The position numbers were made by a program, and so were the translations under genes. DNA of 64,000 bases, taken from positions 1 through 64,000 of the forward strand of contig CBINFS010000007.1 of assembly GCA_966250015.1 (NCBI GenBank), in the 5' to 3' direction. Numbering within the stretch: position 1 is the first letter of the stretch; each line of letters opens with the position of its first letter. Under the pieces are notes generated by a model, which was not told the DNA's origin, did no database searches, and saw only the letters and a program-made list of their open reading frames with translations. Shown in pieces: positions 28,602 to 37,992 of the stretch. This DNA comes from CBINFS01 sp966250015 (lineage in GTDB: Bacteria; Bacteroidota; Rhodothermia; Rhodothermales; DASSAV01).

Positions 28602-30794
28602 ATGACCGTAACGGATACACTTATGCACGTTTCGGAATCAACGTCTCAACAAATCACCGTTAAGCATACACTCGCAACTCGACTCAAACCGGGTAAACCT
28701 TTTCCGCTTGGCGCCACGTGGGATGGGATGGGCGTCAATTTTGCCGTATACAGCCAGTACGCGGAGTCGGTGGAGCTGGTCCTGTTCGACCGCGAAGACG
28801 CCACCGAACCGGCGCTGGTCATTCCACTTCCGGAGACTACCGGACCGATTCACCACGGGTACGTACCCAATCTGAGGCCTGGCCAGCTTTACGGATACCG
28901 CGTCCACGGTCCATACGACCCTGCCAGAGGGTTTCGGTTCAATCCCCACAAGGTGTTGCTCGACCCCTATGCAAAAACGCTGGGCAGGAAGTTGAGATGG
29001 CACGATAGCCTTTTCGGCTACGAGATCGGAAATGCCGATGCCGACCTTTCGATGAGCACCGTCGACAACGCTCCTTATGCACCCTTGGGAGCAGTCGTAG
29101 AAGAACGATTCGAGTGGGGAGACGACAGGGCGCCGCGAATCCCCTGGGAAGACACGATCATTTACGAAACGCACGTAAAGGGAATCAGCATGCTCCACCC
29201 CGAGGTACCCGAAGGCATTCGGGGTACTTACCTCGGTCTCGTCTCCGAACCCATTCTCGATCACTTGAAGAAGCTCGGCGTGACGACGATCCAATTGCTG
29301 CCGGTTCACGCCAAGGTTCACGACCGCCACCTCGTCGAAAAGGGGCTATCGAACTACTGGGGGTACAACACGCTGGCTTACTTTGCGCCGGAGCCTGAGT
29401 ACGCAACCCAAGGGTCATTGTCGGCGGTGCGGGATTTCAAGATGATGGTGAGGGCCTTGCACGCAGCCGGCTTTGAAGTGATCATTGACGTGGTGTATAA
29501 CCACACCGGTGAAGGGAATCACCTCGGCCCAACCCTGTCCTTTAGAGGGCTGGACAACCTTTCCTATTACAAGGCGCACCCGGAGGACCCGCGTTACATC
29601 ATGGATTACACGGGTACGGGGAACACGCTCGACGCCGGCAACCCGTACGTCCTTCAGCTCATCATGGACAGCCTGCGGTACTGGGTCACGGAGATGCGGG
29701 TCGATGGGTTCAGGTTCGACCTCGCTGCGTCGCTCGCTCGCGAGCTGTATGAAGTCGACATGCTCTCGGCGTTTTTTAAGATGATCCAGCAGGATCCTAT
29801 CATAAGCCAGGTCAAATTGATCGCCGAACCGTGGGACGTTGGCCCCGGGGGATACCAGGTAGGCAGCTTCCCGTGGCAATGGGCAGAATGGAACGGCCGC
29901 TATCGGGATGCCGTCCGGCGTTTCTGGCGGGGTGAGTCCCGGATGAAGGGCGAATTTGCCACTCGGATCGCCGGTTCGAGCGATCTGTACGAGCTCTCCG
30001 GGCGTCGCCCATTTGCTTCGATCAACTTTATCACCGCGCACGACGGATTCACCCTCGAAGACCTCGTCAGTTACGAGCGTAAACACAATGAGGCGAACCT
30101 GGAAGGTAACCGGGACGGTCACGAGCCGAACTACAGCACCAACTGCGGGGCGGAAGGGGAGACGGATGACCCGAAAATCCTGGCGTGCCGCGAAGCCCTC
30201 AAACGGGCTCACATCAGCACCCTCTTGCTCTCACAGGGAGTTCCCATGCTACTCGGCGGCGACGAGCTCTCACGCACACAACGCGGCAACAACAATGCCT
30301 ACTGCCAGGATAACGAGATCAACTGGTACCATTGGGATCTGGACAGGCGGAAGCAACACTTCCTGACCTTCGTCCAGCAGGCCATCGCCTTCCGGAAGAT
30401 GCATCCGACTTTCCGCAGGCGGCTATTCCTCGTTGGACAAAATTCCAGCTCACCCCGCGATTCCCTCTGGTGGCACCCCGATGGGCGAGAAATGAAGAAT
30501 GAAGACTGGGGTGACTACCAAGTCTCTTCTTTTGGTCTATTGCTGCGCGGAGACCGGATCCCCGGGACGGATCGGAACGGAGATCCCATGATGGACGACA
30601 CGTTTTTGTTGGCGTTCAATTCGAGCATACATCCCATTCGGTTCAAGCTTCCGGGACGAGCGGCGGGCAACCCCCGGCGCTGGGAGGTCGTGCCCGAGTT
30701 CAGGCAGTTCCTTTCCGGCCGCCATCACCTTGCCAACGAAACTGTCACCTTGAATCCGCAAGTGTTGACCGTTTTCCGCGCCGTCATGCATTAG
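28602..30794 (+). CDS. glgX: Glycogen debranching enzyme (isoamylase-type)
   Basis: A 730-residue GH13_11 enzyme cutting alpha-1,6 branches of limit glucans. It carries an N-terminal CBM48-like domain (PFPLGATWDGMGVNFAVYS), then the barrel with VDGFRFDLAASLA (nucleophile), LIAEPWDVGPGGYQVG (acid) and FITAHDGFTLEDLVSY (third Asp). SYERKHNEANLEGNRDG is typical of GlgX/TreX. The last 11 bases overlap the end of the opposite-strand treY. The ATG at 28602 is used; GlgX/TreX proteins of this kind often travel with treY and treZ. Confidence 0.94.
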   Translation: MTVTDTLMHVSESTSQQITVKHTLATRLKPGKPFPLGATWDGMGVNFAVYSQYAESVELVLFDREDATEPALVIPLPETTGPIHHGYVPNLRPGQLYGYRVHGPYDPARGFRFNPHKVLLDPYAKTLGRKLRWHDSLFGYEIGNADADLSMSTVDNAPYAPLGAVVEERFEWGDDRAPRIPWEDTIIYETHVKGISMLHPEVPEGIRGTYLGLVSEPILDHLKKLGVTTIQLLPVHAKVHDRHLVEKGLSNYWGYNTLAYFAPEPEYATQGSLSAVRDFKMMVRALHAAGFEVIIDVVYNHTGEGNHLGPTLSFRGLDNLSYYKAHPEDPRYIMDYTGTGNTLDAGNPYVLQLIMDSLRYWVTEMRVDGFRFDLAASLARELYEVDMLSAFFKMIQQDPIISQVKLIAEPWDVGPGGYQVGSFPWQWAEWNGRYRDAVRRFWRGESRMKGEFATRIAGSSDLYELSGRRPFASINFITAHDGFTLEDLVSYERKHNEANLEGNRDGHEPNYSTNCGAEGETDDPKILACREALKRAHISTLLLSQGVPMLLGGDELSRTQRGNNNAYCQDNEINWYHWDLDRRKQHFLTFVQQAIAFRKMHPTFRRRLFLVGQNSSSPRDSLWWHPDGREMKNEDWGDYQVSSFGLLLRGDRIPGTDRNGDPMMDDTFLLAFNSSIHPIRFKLPGRAAGNPRRWEVVPEFRQFLSGRHHLANETVTLNPQVLTVFRAVMH

Positions 30795-33456
30795 TCGTGG
30801 GTGTATCGATCTCTGTTGGGCGTTCGTCGGAAAGCAGGACGGCCCAGGGTAACGGCAGGTCGTCGAGCCTCAACTTGGAATCCTGAACGGGGATCTGCGA
30901 ACCGGTCAGCGTGTCGGTCCACGTGTAGCCTGTCAGCTCGTCTGGGAGCTGAATGCGGGCGTTTTGGTGTTCGGGCAGGGATACGGGAAACCGTGGCACA
31001 ATGGCGATGAGCGCCCTCCGTTCAGTCTGGCGTGCAAAGGTGATCCAATGGTTCTCGTCCCAGTCCGAAACGGTTAATTCGAGGTAATCGCCCTCGAACA
31101 ATTCCGGGATGTTGCCGCGCAACCTCAGCAGCCGCGCTATGAAATACAGCTTGGCGCGCGCCTCTCGCGACGCCACCATCGTTTGCACCGGCTCCGGCGT
31201 CGGTGCTTCGAGCAGGTCGTTCATCTCGTCGAGTAATGCCGAACGGGAGGCGAAGTCGACGGGCCTGCGGTTATCGGGATCGACCAGGGAGAAGTCCATG
31301 AGCTCACACCCCTGGTAGATGTCCGGTACGCCGGGAGAAACGAGCTTGAGGACGACCTGGCTCAGGGTATTCCAATACCCAAACTCGGCAAGGCGGTCGC
31401 ACAACCTCTGCATGGCCGGGCCTATCCGGTTGTCCTTCAACATGGACCGGACGAAGGTCTCGAGGGATTCTTCGTAGGCTGTATCCGGATTGATCCAGCT
31501 CGTAATGACTTTGCTTTCCCTGGTGGCCTTCAACATGTAATCCCACAGGCGATCCGGGAGGCTATCGTGATCGGCGTCCGCCCAGAGGGCTGCCAGGATC
31601 TGGTAGAACAGGTATTCGTCGGCACGGGAAGGTCCCCGATCGCTCCGGTAGGCGTCTCCGATCTCGGACAGGGTGTTGACCGCTGAGTCCCACTCGTCGG
31701 GTATTTCGGCGAGGACGATCAGCCGCATCCGGGTGTCTTCGCCGCGTTTGTGGTCGTGCGTTGCGGTGGCGAGCAGGTTCCGCGGATAGCGCAGGCTGCG
31801 ATAGCGTGCGTGGGAGTGATAGGCCTGGATGCTCTGGCCAAAGCGGCTGGGCTCACCGCCCACTTCGTTCAACGCTGCCAGCAGCAGGTACCGATAGAAG
31901 GCCGTATCTTCGACGCCTTTGGCGGCAACCGGAGCCGTGTACTGCTGGAAGCGCCCAACCCACGACCGCTGAATATTGGCCAGGTCGTCGCGAAGCTCTC
32001 CGAGTATGACCCGCGCAATGAACTGATAAACGCTGGGCTCAGTCGCGGGATTTCGTTGTAACGCCTTGTGGATGGCCAATCGTACGACCTTTCTGGCTTC
32101 TTCCTTCTCGTAGGGCAGGTACGTCCTGTATCGATCGAACGCCGCAACGACTTCCGCAAGGGCTTCTCTGAGCGCTTCAAGCGTGAAGTCCCGGGTCCGG
32201 TAATCCGCTTCCGAAATACGATCCAGCTCGTATGCGAGCCGAAAAAGCTCACTGGAAAGCGTCGTCGTCATCACGACGTGCTTGCTTCGATACACTTCGT
32301 TTTCAAATGAGAGGGCTTCGGGTACGAAGCGCCGGTACGTGCGTTCGAGCGGGATCCGACCCTCTGGCTGTACGAGCACACCCATCGTGTCGTTGAGGAA
32401 CTCGTAACCGCTCGTCCCTTCGACAGGCCAGCTCTCCGGAAGTGTCTCGCCCGGGGCGAGTATCTTTTCGACCCAGATCTGATTTGCACCGAGATCCTTC
32501 AACCTGTGGAGGTATTCGTGGGGATCGAATAGGCCGTCGATGTGATCGATTCGCACGCCGGCGACGGCCTCCCGTGCCAACAGCTCTCCCAGCAGGCGAT
32601 GGGCGTCCCAGAAAACGTTCTCGTCCTCCATGTGGAGCCCGACGAGCCCGTTGATGTCGAAAAAACGGCGGTAGTTGATCTCGTAACCAGCCGTTTTCCA
32701 GTAGGACAGACGCCAGTATTGCGCTTCCAGCAGCTCGTGCAGTCGCTCCTTATCGAGTGCAGCGAGCCAGTCGTCGATGTTGAGACGCTGTGAGAGAATG
32801 ATCAGCCTCCGGCTGAGCGCTTGCGCTTTTTCCCGTTCGTGAGGTAAGAGACCTCGGTAGGCTTCCAGCAGATCCCGAACGTCCCAATAAATGTCCGTCC
32901 GCTCGTAGAGTGGAAGGGCAGCTTCCAGAATCAGGCTGTAAGAAGCCGGGCTCAGTGCATGGCGGTTATCGTAGTAGGCGGCATAAAAACGTCCGTCCTC
33001 ATATTGGATCTCGATCTCACCGCCGTCGAGAGCCTCGCCATAGGTCTTGCCCAGTGAAGGGAGCAGGATCTTTCCCTGTAGCTCGATCTTGAGCGGGTTC
33101 CAGTCGATGTCGAAGTACCGGGCGTAGGGAGAGTGTGGGCCGAAGGCTAAAACGTCCTGCCAGTACTGATTGCGCGGGCCGACTCCGGCGTGGTTCGGAA
33201 CGAAGTCAAGGATCAGCTTCAAACCGGCCTCTTCGACGGCGTGCAACAGTTGCTCGAAACCTTTCTGGCCCCCCAGCTCTTTACGAATCGAATTGTGGTC
33301 GACTACGTCGTACCCGTGCGTGCTTCCGGGCCGCGACTCCGTGATGGGAGAGAAGTAAAGGTGGCTCACGCCGAGCTTGCAAAAATAGGGGATGAGGCGC
33401 TCGACTTCCTGAAATCCAAAGCCCGGCTCGAGCTGTAAACGATAGGATGCGACCAT
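30784..33456 (-). CDS. treY: Maltooligosyl trehalose synthase
   Basis: An 890-residue GH13_26 enzyme that turns the reducing-end maltose unit of a maltooligosaccharide into a trehalose unit. It starts MVASYRLQLEPGFGF, the family's N-terminal strand. GVRIDHIDGLFDP holds the nucleophile, IWVEKIL the acid, and ATHDHKRGEDTRMR the third conserved region. The ATG at 33456 is preferred; a GTG at 33516 would add 20 residues and overlap treZ by 26 bases, which would be compatible with coupling. It works in sequence with TreZ. Confidence 0.94.
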   Translation of the reverse strand: MVASYRLQLEPGFGFQEVERLIPYFCKLGVSHLYFSPITESRPGSTHGYDVVDHNSIRKELGGQKGFEQLLHAVEEAGLKLILDFVPNHAGVGPRNQYWQDVLAFGPHSPYARYFDIDWNPLKIELQGKILLPSLGKTYGEALDGGEIEIQYEDGRFYAAYYDNRHALSPASYSLILEAALPLYERTDIYWDVRDLLEAYRGLLPHEREKAQALSRRLIILSQRLNIDDWLAALDKERLHELLEAQYWRLSYWKTAGYEINYRRFFDINGLVGLHMEDENVFWDAHRLLGELLAREAVAGVRIDHIDGLFDPHEYLHRLKDLGANQIWVEKILAPGETLPESWPVEGTSGYEFLNDTMGVLVQPEGRIPLERTYRRFVPEALSFENEVYRSKHVVMTTTLSSELFRLAYELDRISEADYRTRDFTLEALREALAEVVAAFDRYRTYLPYEKEEARKVVRLAIHKALQRNPATEPSVYQFIARVILGELRDDLANIQRSWVGRFQQYTAPVAAKGVEDTAFYRYLLLAALNEVGGEPSRFGQSIQAYHSHARYRSLRYPRNLLATATHDHKRGEDTRMRLIVLAEIPDEWDSAVNTLSEIGDAYRSDRGPSRADEYLFYQILAALWADADHDSLPDRLWDYMLKATRESKVITSWINPDTAYEESLETFVRSMLKDNRIGPAMQRLCDRLAEFGYWNTLSQVVLKLVSPGVPDIYQGCELMDFSLVDPDNRRPVDFASRSALLDEMNDLLEAPTPEPVQTMVASREARAKLYFIARLLRLRGNIPELFEGDYLELTVSDWDENHWITFARQTERRALIAIVPRFPVSLPEHQNARIQLPDELTGYTWTDTLTGSQIPVQDSKLRLDDLPLPWAVLLSDERPTEIDTPTTNA

Positions 33457-33490
33457 TAGTCTTGATTTCGATTTGATCGGGGTATCCGGC

Positions 33491-35272
33491 TCATTTAGTG
33501 CGGAAGAGCAGTGCACCCGGCGTGTGGAATTGGAGCTCTCCTTCAGTCAGGGTCGGGGGATGTCCATCCGGGGCATACCGTTCGGACTCCGTATCCAGAA
33601 GCACTTCAGCGTCGATTGGGAGGGGAACGGAAAGCTTTTGCCCGAGATTGACTAATAGCGAAAAGTTGCCCCTCCGTACGCTCAAAGCTGTTTCGTTGAA
33701 CGCTTCGACCGTCGCCCCTCCCTTTATTTCACGGCGAATCCGGATCAAATCGCGGTAGAGCTGCAGGGTGGCTGCATGGATGGGTATCTCCAGCTCACTC
33801 CAGTCCAGGCGGCTTTGGTAGAAGGTGTCCGGATCCTGGGGATCCGGCACCTCTCCTTTGAACCCTTCGAAATGTCCAAATTCAGCTTTACGCCCGGCGC
33901 TTACGAGCTTACCCAACTCTTCGTTGTGATCTGTGAAGAAGAGAAAGGGCGTCGTGGCAGCCCATTCCTGACCCATAAATAACAGAGGGAGCTCAGGGGC
34001 GAAGAGCAAGAGCGCAGAGACTGCCCGATACAATGGTAACGGGATGTCTGCCGTCAGACGATTACCCAATGGGCGATTCCCGACCTGGTCGTGGTTCTGA
34101 ATGAAAATGACGCACTGTGAAGGATCGATGACTGATGCATCGCTGCCCCGGACCTCTTGAGTGACGGGATCGTAGACCCCGTCAAAAAACCAGCCCTGCC
34201 GGACGGTCTTCGCCAGGTGGCCCGCCGTCGTCCCCTCGAAGCTGGCAAAATACCCGTCGCGGTCGCCGGCCGTAAGATTCCGTACCTGATGGTGGAAGTC
34301 GTCGGTCCAGATGCCGTCCAGTCCCATTCCTCCCTTTTCACGGGGAAGGATCATGTGGTTTATGTTGCGCTGGTCTTCGGCAAAGAGGATTCTACGGGGG
34401 CCTTCGGACAATTCAGCGACGGCATCGACCAGCTCTGCGAGGAAGTGTGTTTTGCTCGTGTCGATGAGGGCGTGGGTGGCGTCGAGCCTCAACCCGTCGA
34501 TGTGGTACTCGCGTAACCAGTAGAGCGCGTTTTCGATAAAGAAGCGCCGTACCCCTTCACTTCCGGTGTCGTCGAGGTTAATGGCCTGTCCCCAGGGGGT
34601 GAGGTGCTTATCGGTAAACATCGGGGCCAGCGCGGCCACGTAAGAGCCGTCCGGGCCCAGATGGTTATATATCACGTCGAGGTAAACGGCCATTCCCAGG
34701 CCGTGTGCGTCGTCGACCAGCCGCCGCAGGTCGTCAGGCTCGCCATACGCCCGGGACGGGGCGAAAAAAGCAGCCGGATCGTACCCCCAGTTCCACCTGC
34801 CGGGGAAGTCGGCAACAGGCATCAGCTCGATGGCGGTTATGCCCAGATCCTTCAAATACGGCAATCGCTCTCGAACCCCGTCGAACGTGCCCTCGGGCGT
34901 AAACGTCCCGACGTGCAGCTCGTAGAAGATCAAGTCTTCGCGCGGTACGCCTTGCCACTCGACGTCCCTCCATCGGTATCGAGTTGGATCGACGACCATC
35001 GAAGGGCCATGCACACCTTCCGGCTGATACCGAGAGACAGGGTCAGGTATTAGAAACCGGTCATCGATGAGGTATCGGTACGTCGTACCGTGTCTGGCAC
35101 CGGGGACAGTTGCTTCGTAATAACCATCGCCCACATGAGCCATTGGAACGGTTCGCTCGTCCGGATAGAGGACGAGGCTGACGGTGGAAGCCTTCGGCGC
35201 CCACAGGCGAAACTGAACCGCATTATCTCGAACGATGGCGCCCAGGGCGGATTGGGCGTTATGGCTGGGCAT
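33491..35272 (-). CDS. treZ: Malto-oligosyltrehalose trehalohydrolase
   Basis: A 593-residue GH13_10 enzyme releasing free trehalose from the product of TreY. The N-terminal CBM48-like domain (VQFRLWAPKASTVSLVLY) precedes the barrel with DGLRLDATHALIDTS (nucleophile), RILFAEDQRN (acid) and FIQNHDQVGNRPLG. It lies between malQ and treY on the same strand. The gap of 141 bases from malQ leaves room for an internal promoter. Confidence 0.94.
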   Translation of the reverse strand: MPSHNAQSALGAIVRDNAVQFRLWAPKASTVSLVLYPDERTVPMAHVGDGYYEATVPGARHGTTYRYLIDDRFLIPDPVSRYQPEGVHGPSMVVDPTRYRWRDVEWQGVPREDLIFYELHVGTFTPEGTFDGVRERLPYLKDLGITAIELMPVADFPGRWNWGYDPAAFFAPSRAYGEPDDLRRLVDDAHGLGMAVYLDVIYNHLGPDGSYVAALAPMFTDKHLTPWGQAINLDDTGSEGVRRFFIENALYWLREYHIDGLRLDATHALIDTSKTHFLAELVDAVAELSEGPRRILFAEDQRNINHMILPREKGGMGLDGIWTDDFHHQVRNLTAGDRDGYFASFEGTTAGHLAKTVRQGWFFDGVYDPVTQEVRGSDASVIDPSQCVIFIQNHDQVGNRPLGNRLTADIPLPLYRAVSALLLFAPELPLLFMGQEWAATTPFLFFTDHNEELGKLVSAGRKAEFGHFEGFKGEVPDPQDPDTFYQSRLDWSELEIPIHAATLQLYRDLIRIRREIKGGATVEAFNETALSVRRGNFSLLVNLGQKLSVPLPIDAEVLLDTESERYAPDGHPPTLTEGELQFHTPGALLFRTK

Positions 35273-35413
35273 GGCTCGGGTGATACAGGTGGAAGGTAGA
35301 GTTAGCCCTTAATCAACCTGTATGTCTCCCTGACGTGCCCGTCACGACGGGTCCATCTCAGTATCGTTACACGGCGTCAGGCCATGGTGTAAACCCGCCT
35401 TCTCGATGTCGAG

Positions 35414-36970
35414 CTACGAAAGATCAAACTGGTCGGGGTGTCGCCGCTCGCTTCTTCCGTACACTTCTGTAAGGCTACGCAGCCGACGTTTGATCTCGGG
35501 TGTGATGGCATCCTGTCTAAAACGCCATCCCCAGTTCGACTCGCTGCTCCCCGGGATGTTCATGCGCGCTTCGCTGCCGAGCCCTAGAATGTCCTGCAAC
35601 GGGGTTATGACGAGGTTGGCCACTGAAGCCATCATGACCCGGACGAAAGCCCAGTGGACCTGGCCATCTTCTACCGCATCGGCCTGGACGTACTTCCGTG
35701 CGAAGGCGCGCGCTCGTGCCGCCGAGGCGGCGTCCTGGGTACCATTCTGACCATGCCACCAGCCAACCGTCGTATTGTTGTCGTGCGTGCCGGTATAGGC
35801 GACCAGATTTCGAATAAAGTTGTGCGGTAAGTAATCGGAATCAACGTCGCCATCGAAGGCAAACTGTAGCACGGCCATTCCGGGAAATTCGAACTGCCTC
35901 ATGAGATCGCGGACACCCGGTGTTATGATGCCCAGGTCTTCCGCGACGATCTTCAGTTTGCCAAGCTTCTCCCGGACCCGGTGAAACAGCTCGGCTCCCG
36001 GACCCTCGACCCATCGTCCGTTGATGGCCGTTTCTTCCGATGCCGGGATCTCCCAGTACGCCTCGAATGCACGAAAGTGATCGAGCCTGAGTAGGTCGAC
36101 CTGCTGGAAAAGTCGAGAGAACCGCCTTACCCACCAGGCGAATCCATTTTCGCGCATGACGTTCCACCGATAAATCGGGTTTCCCCAGCGCTGACCGGTT
36201 TCGCTGAAGTAATCGGGCGGCACGCCGGCAACCACCTCCGGATTCCCCCGGTCGTCAAGGAAGAACAGGTGCTGATTGCTCCACACGTCCGCGGAGTCGT
36301 GCGCGACGTAAATGGGAAGGTCGCCGAAGATCTGGATCGAGCGTTTGTTACAGTAGTCTTTGAGGCTTTGCCACTGTCGCTCAAAGACGTACTGCATGAA
36401 CCGGTGAAAATCGACGCGTCGGGCGTGGGTGGCGCGGGCGCGGATGAGCGCTTCCGGATCTCTCCTGACCAATTCGTCGGGCCATTCGGTCCAGTTGGAG
36501 TCACCATGGGCGTCTTTCAGTGCCATAAACAACGTGTATTCATCGAGCCATTCCATGTTTTGCTCGACAAATAGCTCGTAGTCGGCCACTAGCTCGGCAG
36601 AAGCAGAGGAGACAAACCGTTCAAATGCCCTCTCCAGAATGGCATATTTGTACTCGATCACGCGCGCATAATCGACGCGATCCTGCCCGAAGTCGGGCAC
36701 GTCCCGGACGTCCTCTTCGGTGAGGAGACCGTCTCGTACGAGCAGGTCGGGGCTGATGAAGAGCGGATTTCCCGCGAAAGTGGACGGACTCGAATAGGGG
36801 GAGTAGCCGAGGCCGACCGGTACGAGTGGCAACACCTGCCAGACGCGCTGACCGGTTTCGGCTAGAAAGTCTGCGAACTGGTAAGCAGATGGGCCAAAAT
36901 CACCGATTCCGAACCGGCCGGGTAAAGAAGAGACGTGTAGAAGTATACCGCTGCTTCGAGTATGGATCAT
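35414..36970 (-). CDS. malQ: 4-alpha-glucanotransferase (amylomaltase)
   Basis: A 518-residue GH77 enzyme transferring glucan segments between alpha-1,4-glucans. It starts with SGILLHVSSLPGRFGIGDFG, the classic MalQ N-terminus. LLRLDHFRAFEAYW holds the nucleophile, KIVAEDLGIITPGV the acid, and YTGTHDNNTTVGWW the third Asp. It is first in the minus-strand malQ-treZ-treY series and can regenerate longer maltooligosaccharides for TreY. Confidence 0.95.
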   Translation of the reverse strand: MIHTRSSGILLHVSSLPGRFGIGDFGPSAYQFADFLAETGQRVWQVLPLVPVGLGYSPYSSPSTFAGNPLFISPDLLVRDGLLTEEDVRDVPDFGQDRVDYARVIEYKYAILERAFERFVSSASAELVADYELFVEQNMEWLDEYTLFMALKDAHGDSNWTEWPDELVRRDPEALIRARATHARRVDFHRFMQYVFERQWQSLKDYCNKRSIQIFGDLPIYVAHDSADVWSNQHLFFLDDRGNPEVVAGVPPDYFSETGQRWGNPIYRWNVMRENGFAWWVRRFSRLFQQVDLLRLDHFRAFEAYWEIPASEETAINGRWVEGPGAELFHRVREKLGKLKIVAEDLGIITPGVRDLMRQFEFPGMAVLQFAFDGDVDSDYLPHNFIRNLVAYTGTHDNNTTVGWWHGQNGTQDAASAARARAFARKYVQADAVEDGQVHWAFVRVMMASVANLVITPLQDILGLGSEARMNIPGSSESNWGWRFRQDAITPEIKRRLRSLTEVYGRSERRHPDQFDLS

Positions 36971-37245
36971 AAAGGGTTCAAATGAGCGTTGATTTATGGA
37001 ATGCCCGAAGGCCGGTTTATACGGGATGGGATACTCGCAATTACGTAAGCTAACACCGGATCGTCACTTACGTGTAAGCCAGATGGAGCAATGCCGGGCT
37101 AAAAGCGCTTCTATTCTTGCAACCTTAAAATCAACCTGCTTTGAACCTGCTTCATTAGTGGCCAGGCTGTGCAACATTCGGATATACTATCCGTCAGAAG
37201 TGGCATCACACGTGCAAAATTGACTCGTTCGGAGTGTATCTACCG
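36971..37245. promoter_or_regulatory. Divergent malQ/yaaW-like intergenic region
   Basis: 275 bases without a gene, expected to hold the malQ and YaaW-like promoters. Two related short sites lie here: TTACGTAA (37041-37048, perfect palindrome) and CTTACGTGTAAG (37067-37078, inverted arms CTTAC/GTAAG), 26 bases apart. They could be operators; nothing in the window identifies a binding protein. Confidence 0.3.
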
Positions 37246-37992
37246 ATGAAAGAGGTACTCGATTCACTGGAGGTCCCGGATTATCATTTTCTTTACGGTA
37301 TCGTGAAGAGCGATATCAACTTTACGAATAACCAGGCGCTCAAATCGAGACTGACGGCATTCGAAGAAACGGGTTCAGAAACCGCCAGGGCCGAGCTGAA
37401 CGAGCAGCTCGATCGCGAAATCCGCTATCTTGGCAGCTCCGACTTGGCTTATCTTTTCCGTTATCTGACCGGGCGAACGCCGGGTGTGCCTTTCCGGGAG
37501 ATCATTTACGATGCGGCTCGAGCGCTCGACGTGCGTTTACCCCGGGAGGGAACTGATCGGGAGCTGCTCCAGCAGCTCGTGCAAAACTACACCGCCATTC
37601 GCTTTTCTCAACTAACGGCCGAGGAGCAACAGCGTCTTCTGGTTGACCTCGGCGTAGAGCACGACCGGGCGGCTTCGTTCATTTTGAAGTCTGCCGGCGT
37701 CTTTGCATTCCCGGCGCTCATTCACGCGTTCGGGAAGATCGTAGTGGATGGCTTGATCAAAAACATAATCTTCGGCACCATCACCCGAATTGTAGGCAAG
37801 CAAGTCGCGGCCGGGCTATTCAAGCTACTCATGAGCAGGTTTCCCTGGTGGGTACGATGGATCGGTCCCGCAGCGTGGACGGCTTCGATAGGCTGGACCG
37901 TCATTGACCTTCAAGGTCCCGCACTTCGGAAGACGGTTCCTGTGGTGCTGTATCTCGGGCTGTGCTCACTGCGGGAACCGCAGGAGGCGTGA
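37246..37992 (+). CDS. YaaW/UPF0174-like protein
   Basis: A 248-residue protein resembling E. coli YaaW: a charged helical N-terminal part with ELNEQLDREIRYLGSSDLAYLF, then LPREGTDRELLQQLVQNY, a Gly/Ile-rich amphipathic middle (about 155-215), and a final VPVVLYLGLCSLR comparable to the YaaW end. Function unknown. The ATG at 37246 is preferred to the GTG at 37234. The last 92 bases overlap antisense to the end of the PH-domain gene; the family-like C-terminal motif lies inside this overlap, so the overlap seems real. Confidence 0.68.
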   Translation: MKEVLDSLEVPDYHFLYGIVKSDINFTNNQALKSRLTAFEETGSETARAELNEQLDREIRYLGSSDLAYLFRYLTGRTPGVPFREIIYDAARALDVRLPREGTDRELLQQLVQNYTAIRFSQLTAEEQQRLLVDLGVEHDRAASFILKSAGVFAFPALIHAFGKIVVDGLIKNIIFGTITRIVGKQVAAGLFKLLMSRFPWWVRWIGPAAWTASIGWTVIDLQGPALRKTVPVVLYLGLCSLREPQEA

